A stretch of 64,000 nt of DNA. Source: CADCTM01 sp049671305 (GTDB lineage: Bacteria; Cyanobacteriota; Cyanobacteriia; Cyanobacteriales; Coleofasciculaceae). Location: positions 1-64,000 of the forward strand of contig JBATUR010000094.1 in assembly GCA_049671305.1 (NCBI GenBank), given 5' to 3'. The notes below the pieces were generated by a model. It had not been told where the DNA came from. It made no database searches and was given only the letters and a program-made list of their open reading frames with translations. The position numbers were made by a program, and so were the translations under genes. Position 1 is the first letter of the stretch. Each line of letters begins with the position of its first letter. Shown here piece after piece: positions 52,537 through 61,218 of the stretch.

Positions 52537-53955
52537 ATGCTCTATTGTTCCAATCCCAGTTGCTTGAATCCTTTTAGTCCCGATGGAAATCAGTTTTGCC
52601 TAAGCTGCGGTTCACAAACACTTTCACCATTATTCCGCAACCGCTACCGCGTGATTCAGCTTTTGGGTGAGGGTGGATTTGGCAGAACTTATGAAGCTAT
52701 AGATACAGATAGGATGGATGATCCTTGCGTGATTAAGCAATTTTTTCCGCAAGTTCAGGGGACAGCAGCACTTGAGAAGGCAACGGAATTATTTAAGCAA
52801 GAAGCACAGCGACTGTATGAACTAGGAGAACATCCTCAAATTCCCCGATTAATTGCTTATTTTGAGCAAGATAAGCGCTTGTATTTGGTGCAAGAGTTGA
52901 TAGAGGGACAAACTTTACTGGCAGAATTGCAGCAGCAGGGAGCGTTTAGCGAAGAAAAGATTCGGCAGTTGTTAGCTGATTTGTTACCAGTTTTAAAGGT
53001 TGTCCATGAACGGGGCGTAATTCACCGGGACATCAAGCCAGAGAATATTATGCGCCGTCGCAAGGATGGCAAGTTAATGTTGATTGATTTTGGTGTTTCT
53101 AAACAGGTGACGGCAACAATTCTTGGTCAAGCTGGTACGACGGTTGGGACGCACGGATATGCACCGATGGAACAAATGCGCGGTCAAGTTTATCCGGCTA
53201 GTGACCTTTATAGTTTAGGCGTGACTTGCATTCGTTTACTGACCCAATGCTTGCCAAATGAAGAGGGTTTTGATGAGCTTTATTGTGGGTTAAATGGTCG
53301 CTGGATATGGCGAGAGCATTTGCCACAAAGTACAACTATTAGTATTCAGTTGGGGCAAGTGTTGGATAAGTTGCTTAAAGACTATGTGAAAGAGCGCTAT
53401 GAATCTGCTGATGAGGTTCTGCAAGCCCTTAATTTCGTAACCTCTAAATCTTCTAATTCTGCCCCTGACAATCTGAATTCAGTAAAGGGAATAGACTACA
53501 CGAAACTGCGAGATTTACTAGCAGCAGGGAAATGGCAGGACGCAGATCGGGAAACTAAGGCAGTCATGCTAAAGGTATCAAGTCGAGAAATAATGGGCTA
53601 TCTCCAACTAAAACACATAGAAAATTTTCCCGCTCAAGATATTCTTACTATTGATCGACTTTGGGTAGATTACAGCGATGGACACTTTGGGTGGAGTATC
53701 CAGAAGCTGATATGGCAGGATGTAGGGGGAAAACTGAGCGCAGATTATGAAACCTATCGCCGTTTTGGAGAGCGTGTGGGATGGCGCGTGAACGGTTCCT
53801 GGCTGAATTATTCAGACATCACATTTACGTTGAAGGCTTTACAAGGACATCTTCCTTGGGATATAGAGGTGTTTTGGCATTGGTGGACTCCCAATGGGCT
53901 AGGTTGGAAAATGGGTTGCGGTGGAGCATATCTTCTCTCCCACCCAAGCTTGTAA
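52537..53955 (+). CDS. serine/threonine protein kinase with C-terminal GUN4 domain
   Basis: A 472-residue protein. An N-terminal four-Cys motif (CSNPSCLNPF...CLSCG) precedes a Hanks-type kinase domain (about 35-300) with GEGGFGRTYEA, the Lys in VIKQFF, HRDIKPEN near 162 and DFG near 183. Residues 325-472 form a GUN4 domain: YTKLRDLLAAGKWQDADRET, then the DGHFGWSIQ segment and the L-x-x-HLPW motif. GUN4 binds porphyrins and stimulates Mg-chelatase in chlorophyll synthesis, so the fusion may couple tetrapyrrole sensing to phosphorylation (inference). Key residues of both domains appear intact. Confidence 0.94.
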   Translation: MLYCSNPSCLNPFSPDGNQFCLSCGSQTLSPLFRNRYRVIQLLGEGGFGRTYEAIDTDRMDDPCVIKQFFPQVQGTAALEKATELFKQEAQRLYELGEHPQIPRLIAYFEQDKRLYLVQELIEGQTLLAELQQQGAFSEEKIRQLLADLLPVLKVVHERGVIHRDIKPENIMRRRKDGKLMLIDFGVSKQVTATILGQAGTTVGTHGYAPMEQMRGQVYPASDLYSLGVTCIRLLTQCLPNEEGFDELYCGLNGRWIWREHLPQSTTISIQLGQVLDKLLKDYVKERYESADEVLQALNFVTSKSSNSAPDNLNSVKGIDYTKLRDLLAAGKWQDADRETKAVMLKVSSREIMGYLQLKHIENFPAQDILTIDRLWVDYSDGHFGWSIQKLIWQDVGGKLSADYETYRRFGERVGWRVNGSWLNYSDITFTLKALQGHLPWDIEVFWHWWTPNGLGWKMGCGGAYLLSHPSL

Positions 53956-54212
53956 ACTGTAACATCCAGTAGTTAGGCAGTACGTTAGTAAATGATGATC
54001 GCTTTTTCAAAACTACCATTGCCAGGTTCAAGAAAAGCTATCACGTTGATTCTTGATGAAAAGGCGATCGCACTTTTCACCACCTAACCTCAAATCGCCA
54101 TCAAGATAAAACAGGATTATTAAAGATTTCACCTGCCAATTACCAGCCAAGGAGCTAAATCCCTGGCTAATAGCCCTCATTTAGATACGGTATAATCAAC
54201 CGCCTGATGCAG

Positions 54213-55418
54213 CTAATTTCTGGCAAAATAAACAGGGTCTTGATCGCGCCGATGTTTAACGGGAATTGGTGCACCTTGCCTGTCACCTACCAAACTTGCC
54301 GTCTTTTCCAAAGCCTCCCTCAGTCGCTTGGCAGCAAAAATTGACATATCACGAGGTACATTAACGCGATCGCGTAAATACCTCAACGCCACATCAGATC
54401 CTGTCGGCGGCACACAAACCTCACCAGTCATCATCCAAGTCAACGCACAACGCAAAGCCTGATCAAACAATTGATCATCCGCCGGATTAACCTTAATAAT
54501 ATTATCGCGATGCCTAATCACCCGATAAAGCGCCTCAGTACGGGAATTTTCCGGCTCTGGATAAGCAACATCAGGCAGCCCAAACCAAGGGCCATTATCC
54601 ACCATACTTTTCCTCAAAAGCATACTCTGCTCACCATTTTCCCAGCAACCGCCCATCTGAGGAGGTAAATCATGAGCGTGGGTGTGAAAATCGCTCTGAG
54701 TGCCGCGATAAGTCGGGCGGCTTTCCATAGCGTCAAACCAAGCCGCGAAGCCAGAATTATCCTCTCGCAGCGAATAGCCTTTGTAATAATACAAACTAGC
54801 ATTCATGCGTTCGACATAAGGCGTGAAAATCACATCAGCCGTACCGAATTCTGCCAAAAAATAGGGACTTGGAGTCGAAGCGAGGGCAAATTCCACCTTT
54901 TCTACCACTTTGATAAACTGCTCTCGATGGCGCTGCTCTTGCTGAGGCGATACCACCGGATAGCAAAGCCAGCTACACCAAGCTCTAAATAAAAGCCGCT
55001 CCAATCGCCGTAAGGGTAGTACTGCGGGGCTTTCCATACCCTGCCCTAAAGCACCAAATACTTGTTCGAGTGCGATTAAAATGTCATCACTTTCAGTGAT
55101 CATGCGTCCGTCCAATTCCAGTGCTGGTAACATTCCTGATGGAACTTTGCGCTTGTACCAGCTTTCTTTTTCCCCATAACAAAACATCGTCACTTTTTCG
55201 ATGCGGTAGGGGATTTGTTTTTCTTCCAGCCATAACCAGATTTTCTGGCAATAAGGACACCAGGCGTGGTTGTCGCGGTAAAGTGTGACTCGCACATCGG
55301 CTTCTGTTTGACCAAATAAACGTAGTCTGGCTTGGGCGTTAGTGGGACCATTAACGGGGTCAATTTGATAGTCTGTGAGGGTTTCTAGTTCTTTCCAGCT
55401 TAGGGGTGCGCTTGTCAT
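54213..55418 (-). CDS. glutathione S-transferase family protein
   Basis: A roughly 401-residue protein. A thioredoxin-fold domain begins with LRLFGQTEADVRVTLYRDNHAWCPYC; the CPYC motif is glutaredoxin-like, and PSGMLPALELDG with cis-Pro and TESDDILI follow. A helical GST C-terminal domain runs to about 270, then an additional C-terminal domain of about 130 residues. I prefer the ATG at 55418 (MTSAPLSWKELE); in-frame alternatives are 55454 (ATG) and 55529 (GTG). The reaction and substrate are unknown. It is a single-gene unit. Confidence 0.88.
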   Translation of the reverse strand: MTSAPLSWKELETLTDYQIDPVNGPTNAQARLRLFGQTEADVRVTLYRDNHAWCPYCQKIWLWLEEKQIPYRIEKVTMFCYGEKESWYKRKVPSGMLPALELDGRMITESDDILIALEQVFGALGQGMESPAVLPLRRLERLLFRAWCSWLCYPVVSPQQEQRHREQFIKVVEKVEFALASTPSPYFLAEFGTADVIFTPYVERMNASLYYYKGYSLREDNSGFAAWFDAMESRPTYRGTQSDFHTHAHDLPPQMGGCWENGEQSMLLRKSMVDNGPWFGLPDVAYPEPENSRTEALYRVIRHRDNIIKVNPADDQLFDQALRCALTWMMTGEVCVPPTGSDVALRYLRDRVNVPRDMSIFAAKRLREALEKTASLVGDRQGAPIPVKHRRDQDPVYFARN

Positions 55419-55757
55419 TGGGTGATGTTTCAGGTTGTGAGCTTCATTATTCATTTTGACGGGTTTTGTAGGAATATTTTGGGCATAGCGCTCGGTAGAT
55501 GATGTTAAAGCTGGAAAGGCTTGAGCCACAAAATCGCTTGATGTTGCTATAAGAGTAAAATTAGGCTAGATTAGCGTCTTATGGAGGAATATTCAGGCAT
55601 TCCTGCGGCAGTTAGACAATTTATTGGCGCATCTTGACAAATGCCATGATTGTTACTTCAAAAAGACAATCTGCTATTATTTTGAAGAAAAATGTCAGGG
55701 AGAAAAATACTGAAAATCTGCAAAATTACCCAAGTTAAAAACTTAAAATATCTGCTT

Positions 55758-55988
55758 ACTCATCAAAAAATTAAGGAGATTTAAAATGAGTAGTGAACAA
55801 ACCGGAACACTCAAAAGTAACGTTCCAAGCGACCCCAATTTATTAGTTAGAGTTCGTACAAGCGCCTCACTTCACTCATCAAAAAATTAAGGAGATTTAA
55901 AATGAGTAGTGAACAAACCGGAACACTCAAAAGTAACGTTCCAAGCGACCCCAATTTATTAGTTAGAGTTCGTACAAGCGCCTCACTT
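55758..55988 (+). repeat. exact tandem duplication of a gene start (115 bp, period 116)
   Basis: Bases 55758-55872 are repeated without a mismatch at 55874-55988, separated by one base. Each copy holds an AAGGAG ribosome-binding site, an ATG and the first 29 codons of the SH3-domain gene. Because the period is not a multiple of three, the upstream copy runs out of frame into a stop. Exact identity implies a very recent event, or an assembly artefact. Confidence 0.95.
55786..55890 (+). pseudogene. decoy 34-codon reading frame from the duplicated gene start
   Basis: It starts at the upstream copy of the ATG with its own AAGGAG. The first 29 codons equal those of the intact gene, then come H-S-S-K-N and a stop at 55888-55890. 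The second ribosome-binding site follows directly, so ribosomes ending here could reinitiate at 55902. It is probably translated if transcribed, with unknown effect on the main gene. Confidence 0.7.
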
Positions 55989-56438
55989 ACGGCTTCTTAT
56001 GTCTCTGTTAAACCAGGCACTCATGTTACAGTTCTGCCCGACACTCCTGTTAAGGATGCCAGTGGATTTACTTGGTATAAAGTCAAGTATGATCCGGCGG
56101 CAAATAAGGTTGGTTGGGTGAGAAATGATGTAATAAAGTTAGACCCCGCGCCTTCAAATCCCACGCCGCCTAGTTCTAAAGCAAAGTATAAATTAACAGT
56201 TACAGCTAGTACTACTTGGTTCAAACAAAGCCCTGTAGACTCTTCGCAACTTCAAGATGATGTCAAACATAGTGTTCCTAAAAATAGTGTATTTTTGGTA
56301 AGTGCCTATCAAGAGAATCCTCCGCAAGACCCAAACAATAATCACTTTTATGTCACCTTGGCAGATCCGCTTCAGATTGGCAAATTCAATAGTTGGTATG
56401 TCTTCAAACCGGATGCTGCAATAACACTTAATAAGTAG
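55902..56438 (+). CDS. SH3 domain protein
   Basis: A 178-residue protein without a signal peptide. Residues 15-85 form a bacterial SH3-like domain (LLVRVRTSASLTASYVSVKPGT, here the RT-type strand, then WYKVKYDPAANKVGWVRNDVI). A Pro-rich linker (APSNPTPPSSK) leads to a second beta-rich region of about 80 residues that I do not recognise. Bacterial SH3 domains often bind cell-wall peptides or proteins. The start codon and first 29 codons are duplicated in tandem immediately upstream. A strong terminator follows at 56458. Confidence 0.8.
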   Translation: MSSEQTGTLKSNVPSDPNLLVRVRTSASLTASYVSVKPGTHVTVLPDTPVKDASGFTWYKVKYDPAANKVGWVRNDVIKLDPAPSNPTPPSSKAKYKLTVTASTTWFKQSPVDSSQLQDDVKHSVPKNSVFLVSAYQENPPQDPNNNHFYVTLADPLQIGKFNSWYVFKPDAAITLNK

Positions 56439-56457
56439 ATTGACAATTGATGAAAGT

Positions 56458-56500
56458 ATCAGTGCAAAGTTGTGGGATATTACTTCGCACTGATTTTTTT
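56458..56500 (+). terminator. rho-independent terminator of the SH3-domain gene
   Basis: ATCAGTGC (56458-56465) pairs with GCACTGAT (56487-56494), with an additional AAGT/ACTT inner pairing, followed by seven T residues (56494-56500). It begins 20 bp after the stop codon. Confidence 0.9.
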
Positions 56501-56545
56501 GATATAGCCAGTCAATGAAGAAGTGGAAATCAGCATTACAGTTCC

Positions 56546-56573
56546 CTTCCCCCTTAGTAAGTTAAGGGGGAAG
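56546..56573. repeat. perfect inverted repeat between convergent genes
   Basis: CTTCCCCCTTA (56546-56556), loop GTAAGT, and the exact complement TAAGGGGGAAG (56563-56573). It lies between the SH3-domain gene and the DUF3891 gene. It may be a small dispersed palindrome or terminate the minus-strand gene; no clear T-tract is present. Confidence 0.7.
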
Positions 56574-56598
56574 TAAAAATAGAGAATTAAGCCCTCTT

Positions 56599-57339
56599 TT
56601 AATCCTTCACAAAAGTCCACTCCAACGGTTGAACCTTTGCCTTCTTTAAGTCTTCTGTAAACTCAGCATCACTATCAAACTTCACCTGAGTTAGATAACA
56701 CGCCTCAACATTAACCGTAAACTGCTTTTCTTCAAAACACCAGGGCTTAACTGTTACTTTTTCATCTGCTAATTTCACGACATCATAACGCTGCTTATCA
56801 GGACCTATAGCAATTTCCAAAGCACATTGATCTTCTGGCAATTGCTTCATACAAAGAATTAAAGAAAGGCGATCAAACATCTGCATAAAAGCATAAGCGT
56901 CTTCAACATCTTTTTTAGTTAGCTTCAACTCTTTGCGCCATTTTTCTTGATTTTCTAATTGTTCATCAAGAAACTTATCCATTTCTGCCGACTGTCCACG
57001 TCTGGCTTCATTTAAAAAGCTGATATGCTTAGAAATCAAAAATGCTACCCACCGCCCACGATAGCGAGCACTTTCGGTCATTTCCTTGAGCTTTTTTAGA
57101 GACTCGGATACATCAATAGACTTGTCAAGAGTAAAATCTAAAGGAACTCCGAGGGGAGATAGTTTTTTACCTTCCCATTCTTTTTCCAAATCATCATGAT
57201 GGGAAATTGCTGCTATTGTCTCATACAAGCGAACTGGCGAATCTTCTTTCTTCCAATGTCCTGCAAGTTGAGCAGCAAGCAACGCATGAGCACGATGATA
57301 AATAATTTCCCAACCTTCTTCGTGTTGATTAACAATCAC
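56599..57339 (-). CDS. DUF3891 family protein
   Basis: A 246-residue soluble protein matching DUF3891. It has the opening EGWEIIYHRAHALLAAQLAGHW, the AISHHDDLEKEWEG motif with a His-His-Asp resembling metal-ligand groups of HD-type enzymes, and a central S-A-R-Y-R-G-R-W-V-A-F-L-I-S-K-H segment. No activity is established for the family; an HD-phosphohydrolase-like role would be speculation. The ATG start is clean and the gene stands alone. Confidence 0.85.
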   Translation of the reverse strand: MIVNQHEEGWEIIYHRAHALLAAQLAGHWKKEDSPVRLYETIAAISHHDDLEKEWEGKKLSPLGVPLDFTLDKSIDVSESLKKLKEMTESARYRGRWVAFLISKHISFLNEARRGQSAEMDKFLDEQLENQEKWRKELKLTKKDVEDAYAFMQMFDRLSLILCMKQLPEDQCALEIAIGPDKQRYDVVKLADEKVTVKPWCFEEKQFTVNVEACYLTQVKFDSDAEFTEDLKKAKVQPLEWTFVKD

Positions 57340-57554
57340 TCGACTTTCTTCCTTTCTTAATCCTGTAAATTGCCTGCTCTGCTCAAAATTACCCTCATAC
57401 TAATGTTTGAGGACTAGATAAACAAAGTCCGCATCAGCAGACTTTTATGGCGTTTGTATTTTTTATATTTTGAGTTACTTCTGTTATCTCAAAGTTTCAT
57501 GACAAATGCTTCATTCTTGGGAGAGATTGTCAGGGTAATCTCTCATAGTTAAGC

Positions 57555-57590
57555 AAAAAATAGGGGTAAGCTAAAGAAGCATTACCCCTA
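57555..57590 (-). terminator. rho-independent terminator of the ctaA-ctaB unit
   Basis: On the minus strand TAGGGGTAA (57582-57590) pairs with TTACCCCTA (57561-57569), followed by TTTTTT (57555-57560). It lies 24 bp past the ctaB stop codon. Confidence 0.85.
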
Positions 57591-57613
57591 CAAAAATTAA
57601 ATGTATTCTGTGG

Positions 57614-58588
57614 TTAACTACAACTAAACATTGCACCAATCAAAGTTTGCAAATTTGTCATCAACCCAGAGGTCAAGCGTTCAGTTAAAGGCAAACTATC
57701 TACAACTATCCCAGTACATAAAAGCATCATGTAAAGGATAGAGTATTTAAATAGCGATTTGGCAAGTTGCTTGTCAGAAGGAGATTGCAGCAATAAAAAG
57801 GCTTTTTTTAAGAAAATAATGCCTAGAAATAATGCGATCGCACCATAAACAATTCCTGCTTCTCCCACAGGATAAATCAGCAACAATGAGGCAGGTACAA
57901 CTAACAGTGTGTAATACCAAATCTGACGAGTCGTAGACTCTTCCCCCGCTACCACCGGCATCATCGGAATACCGACTTTGGCATAATCATCACGAATCAT
58001 CAACGCCAATGCCCAAAAGTGAGGCGGTGTCCACAAAAATACCAAGGCAAATAATAACCAAGCCGCCCAGCTCAAACTACCTGTCACCGCCGCCCAACCA
58101 ACCAGCGCTGGAATTGCCCCTGCCGCGCCACCAATCACAATGTTTTGTGCGGTATGCCGTTTTAACAAATGGGTGTAAATGAGCATATAGAAGACGATGC
58201 CAGACATAGCTAAGAGCGCACTTAGCAAGTTAGCAAAGACAGCCAGGAGGGTGAAGGAAAGAATGGCTAAAGCGATCGCAAATATCAAAGCATCACGTGG
58301 CTGTACCTTACCCGACGGAATCGGGCGATGACGGGTACGCACCATGTCATAATCAATATCCCGATCATAAATGCAGTTGAGCGTCTGTGCCGAAGCTGCT
58401 GCCAATGTTCCACCAACAAGAGTTACTAAAAGCAAAAACGGGTCTACTCTACCATCGGCTGCCATCCACATTCCGGCTGCTGTTGTAATTAACAACAAAG
58501 GAATAATCCGAGGTTTTGTTAGTTGATAATAGCTTTGAATAACTTGTCGTAAGTTTTCATGTTGAGGGGAAATACTTGTCCCTATCAT
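57614..58588 (-). CDS. ctaB: heme o synthase (protoheme IX farnesyltransferase)
   Basis: CtaB attaches a farnesyl group to protoheme to form heme O, the precursor of heme A for the aa3-type oxidase. The 324-residue membrane protein has about nine hydrophobic segments and the prenyltransferase motif YDRDIDYDMVRTRHRP with its Asp cluster near residue 75, plus the second Asp-containing loop MIRDDYAKVGIPM near 197. It is downstream of ctaA and transcribed away from ctaCDE. Plasma or thylakoid membrane. Confidence 0.97.
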   Translation of the reverse strand: MIGTSISPQHENLRQVIQSYYQLTKPRIIPLLLITTAAGMWMAADGRVDPFLLLVTLVGGTLAAASAQTLNCIYDRDIDYDMVRTRHRPIPSGKVQPRDALIFAIALAILSFTLLAVFANLLSALLAMSGIVFYMLIYTHLLKRHTAQNIVIGGAAGAIPALVGWAAVTGSLSWAAWLLFALVFLWTPPHFWALALMIRDDYAKVGIPMMPVVAGEESTTRQIWYYTLLVVPASLLLIYPVGEAGIVYGAIALFLGIIFLKKAFLLLQSPSDKQLAKSLFKYSILYMMLLCTGIVVDSLPLTERLTSGLMTNLQTLIGAMFSCS

Positions 58589-58739
58589 TAATTCACCAAA
58601 TCCTTTTTTTATGAGCTGTATAATGGCACGATGTTTGTGCGCTGTGAGGAGATTTTGAGAAATTTACGCCCCATAGCAAGGCAATTTCGGCATTAGTTTT
58701 GCAAAATTGATCTGAATTCTTGAGCAAATTGTCAATACT

Positions 58740-59687
58740 TTAGGATCTAACAGCATCTACCAAAGGAGATTTGATTTCTTCTGCTCCTTGCCAATCGCGC
58801 CAAGCTAAGACGGTAAATGATACTAGCACTCCGAGTAATGCGGCTCCTACTGCTTGATGGCTAACGGTTAGAGGTTCAACTTGCAGGTGTAAACGGAAGG
58901 TGGCAACACCAAGAAGTATTTGTAAAACTACCAGTCCTCCAGCCAAATTAGCTAACCTGCGGAGGCTAGGGTGCAGTGCAGGTGTGCGCCATGCCATAAA
59001 TACTACAGCTACTGTTGCCAAAGTTGCAGGCACGACACCGATAATATGGCTATTCATCACACCGCAAAGTTGATCAGCGAAGCATTGGTGTAATGCCCAT
59101 TGGGAGCCAACTAAGCCCCCTAAGATACTTTGTAAGTAAACCAAAATTGCTGCAGTTAATCCTACCCAGGGTAATTTGCCGACGGCGCCCGTACCTTGGT
59201 AGGGGATCAGGGCTGTACCAATTACTAACAGGGTAGTGAAAAATAAAAGTGCTGTGCCTAAGTGGGCAGTAACGATGTCAAAACGCAGTAATTCTGTAAC
59301 CGTCAGTCCACCCAAGACGCCTTGGAAGATGATTAAACCAAGGGCAAAAGTGGACGCCCAAGGTAGCCAATTGGGTAAGGAACGTCTATGCCACCAGGAT
59401 AAACCAGATAAAGCGATCGCACTACATCCAATTAATGCTGCATCAAGTCGATGAAACCATTCCAGAAAGACGAGCATATTCATCTGCTTGCTGGGTATGA
59501 GTTGACCATAGCATAGGGGCCAGTCAGGGCAAGCTAAACCAGCATTCATCACCCTTGTGGCGCTACCAACAGCCATCAACAAAAGAGTTGCGATCGCAAT
59601 TTTCCAAACCAAGCGACGAATTTGAGCAGAAGGTTGGGGGGAATACTCCTGAGTATTAACCGAGCGTGGTCTTGTTGATTGTGCCAT
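58740..59687 (-). CDS. ctaA: heme A synthase (COX15/CtaA family)
   Basis: CtaA oxidises heme O to heme A. The 315-residue membrane protein has eight hydrophobic segments in two four-helix halves. The heme-ligand His residues lie in EWFHRLDAALIG, DIVTAHLGTALLF and VSHQAVGAALLG. The CPDWPLCYGQL segment contains a conserved Cys pair. The ATG at 59687 is preferred to a TTG at 59702. ctaB follows after 151 bp; ctaC diverges. All three oxidase subunits that need heme A or copper are alongside. Confidence 0.96.
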   Translation of the reverse strand: MAQSTRPRSVNTQEYSPQPSAQIRRLVWKIAIATLLLMAVGSATRVMNAGLACPDWPLCYGQLIPSKQMNMLVFLEWFHRLDAALIGCSAIALSGLSWWHRRSLPNWLPWASTFALGLIIFQGVLGGLTVTELLRFDIVTAHLGTALLFFTTLLVIGTALIPYQGTGAVGKLPWVGLTAAILVYLQSILGGLVGSQWALHQCFADQLCGVMNSHIIGVVPATLATVAVVFMAWRTPALHPSLRRLANLAGGLVVLQILLGVATFRLHLQVEPLTVSHQAVGAALLGVLVSFTVLAWRDWQGAEEIKSPLVDAVRS

Positions 59688-60019
59688 AGCAACAAATGTC
59701 AATCAAAATTTACTTTTCTTTTTGAGTAGTGGCTCATCCTCAACCTAACACCAGAAATCAAAAGATGACCAAAATCTACTTACCACTCTCTATGAAGCTA
59801 TCGCTATTGCCTCATATCCTTTAGAGAATTTTCAGATTGTCAACAAGTTTTGAGATGAGTAAAGTAGAACACGGGGAAATCTTCACATTTATTTAATGGT
59901 AATTGTGCAGTAGTAACACTTAATTTTATACACTCCCCTATAAACAGATTGATCCCAAAAAAATAAATAAAAAAATAATGAAAAAGCAGCAAAAGTGAAC
60001 TCTTTTACCCGTCAACTGC

Positions 60020-60033
60020 CTTACCTTGGTAAG
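60020..60033. promoter_or_regulatory. inverted repeat 1 upstream of ctaC
   Basis: CTTACCTTGGTAAG is a perfect palindrome with 6-bp arms and a 2-bp centre. It lies 150 bp before the ctaC start codon and may be an operator. Confidence 0.5.
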
Positions 60034-60074
60034 TGACCCCAACGGAGAAACTAGAGAATCAAAGTTCTGGTGCG

Positions 60075-60090
60075 GTTGACCTGGGTCAAC
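60075..60090. promoter_or_regulatory. inverted repeat 2 upstream of ctaC
   Basis: GTTGACCTGGGTCAAC is a perfect palindrome with 7-bp arms and a 2-bp centre. Its symmetry and size suit a dimeric DNA-binding regulator. It lies 93 bp before the ctaC start. Confidence 0.55.
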
Positions 60091-60120
60091 AGGTTATACC
60101 TAAATACCGAATCAAATTGG

Positions 60121-60152
60121 ACTTTGACTCAACAACTCCTGGTTGTCAAAGT
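60121..60152. promoter_or_regulatory. inverted repeat 3 upstream of ctaC
   Basis: ACTTTGAC (60121-60128) pairs with GTCAAAGT (60145-60152), and the inner ACAAC (60132-60136) pairs with GTTGT (60142-60146). The arrangement suits an RNA hairpin in the leader, 31 bp before the start codon. The two pairings share bases 60145-60146, so only one full form can exist at a time. Confidence 0.5.
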
Positions 60153-60183
60153 TTTGTAAAAAGTCCTACCACTCTTCTCAACC

Positions 60184-61191
60184 GTGAACATTCCAAGTCA
60201 AATCGCAACCCTACTAGCTGGCATAGCCCTCACCCTCGTCAGCCTGTGGTACGGTCAAAACCACGGTCTACTGCCAGTAGCAGCATCAGAAGAAGCGTCT
60301 CAAGTTGATGCCCTCTTCAACATGATGATGACCATTTCCATCGGGCTATTTATCCTAGTCCAAGCGATCATCGTCATCGCGTTGATCCGCTTTCGTCGGC
60401 GCGACGGTGACGAAACAGACGGTCCCCCAATTCATGGCAATGTCCCCTTAGAAATCGTCTGGACAGCTATTCCTGCTGTCACCGTTCTGATTATTGCCGT
60501 TTATAGCTTTGAAATTTACAACGCAATGGGCGGACTCGATCCGATGGCATCCCACGATCATGGCACTAAGATTGCCATGAATCATCAATCACCATCCGAG
60601 CATAATGCCAAGACTAGCCTGATTGCCTACAACCCAAGTCAAGGCAACATTGCCCTTGGACTCGGTGCCTCTCCAGAAAATCAAGACGCACCTGCCCCCC
60701 TAACCGTTAACGTTATGGGGCTGCAATATGCCTGGATTTTTACCTATCCTGATGGTATTACCTCCGGCGAATTGCATATCCCAGTTGGGCAAGAAGTTGA
60801 GCTGAAAATCACCGCCCAAGATGTGCTACACGCCTTCTGGTTGCCAGAGTTTCGCCTCAAGCAAGACGCGATCCCCGGAAGAGAAAGCGAGTTACGCTTT
60901 ACACCAAGTCTAGTCGGACAATATCCAATTGTTTGTGCCGAACTTTGTGGCGCTTACCACGGCGCAATGGGCGCACAGCTTTTTGTCCACACACCAGAAG
61001 AGTATCAATCATGGGTTAAAGAGCAGCAAGAAGTTGCCAGTAATGACAGCTTAGAGCAAGCCGTTGCCCTCAATCCTGCCGCCAGATCAACTAGCGAAAT
61101 TCTCGCGCCTTATGCAGCAGATATGGGAATTGAGTCCAATACTTTAGAGCAATTACACTCCCATCATGAGCAAATGGCTCACAGTAACTAG
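60184..61191 (+). CDS. ctaC: cytochrome c oxidase subunit II
   Basis: The 335-residue copper-A subunit that takes electrons from cytochrome c or plastocyanin. Two membrane helices (about 5-22 and 45-68) are followed by a periplasmic cupredoxin domain. The CuA site is intact: Cys251, Cys255, His259 and Met262 in CAELCGAYHGAM, with another His in LHAFWLP. A His/Met-bearing insert (MASHDHGTKIAMNHQSPSEH) lies between helix 2 and the cupredoxin fold. The start is GTG. First gene of ctaC-ctaD-ctaE; ctaD follows after 27 bp. Confidence 0.97.
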   Translation: MNIPSQIATLLAGIALTLVSLWYGQNHGLLPVAASEEASQVDALFNMMMTISIGLFILVQAIIVIALIRFRRRDGDETDGPPIHGNVPLEIVWTAIPAVTVLIIAVYSFEIYNAMGGLDPMASHDHGTKIAMNHQSPSEHNAKTSLIAYNPSQGNIALGLGASPENQDAPAPLTVNVMGLQYAWIFTYPDGITSGELHIPVGQEVELKITAQDVLHAFWLPEFRLKQDAIPGRESELRFTPSLVGQYPIVCAELCGAYHGAMGAQLFVHTPEEYQSWVKEQQEVASNDSLEQAVALNPAARSTSEILAPYAADMGIESNTLEQLHSHHEQMAHSN

Positions 61192-61218
61192 TCGTTAGTT
61201 AAGAATTAAAGCAAAAGC

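Larger units (their letters stand above)
59688..60183. other. divergent ctaA/ctaC control region
   Basis: This 496-bp region separates ctaA from ctaC. The first 300 bp are AT-rich, with no recognised sites. The last 165 bp hold three inverted repeats (60020-60033, 60075-60090, 60121-60152). A plus-strand frame at 60033-60308 covers these repeats and the ctaC start in another phase and is not considered a gene. Confidence 0.6.

Noticed and set aside
60033..60308. 91-codon plus-strand frame upstream of ctaC
   Set aside because: It covers the inverted repeats and the ctaC start in another phase; composition is not protein-like.
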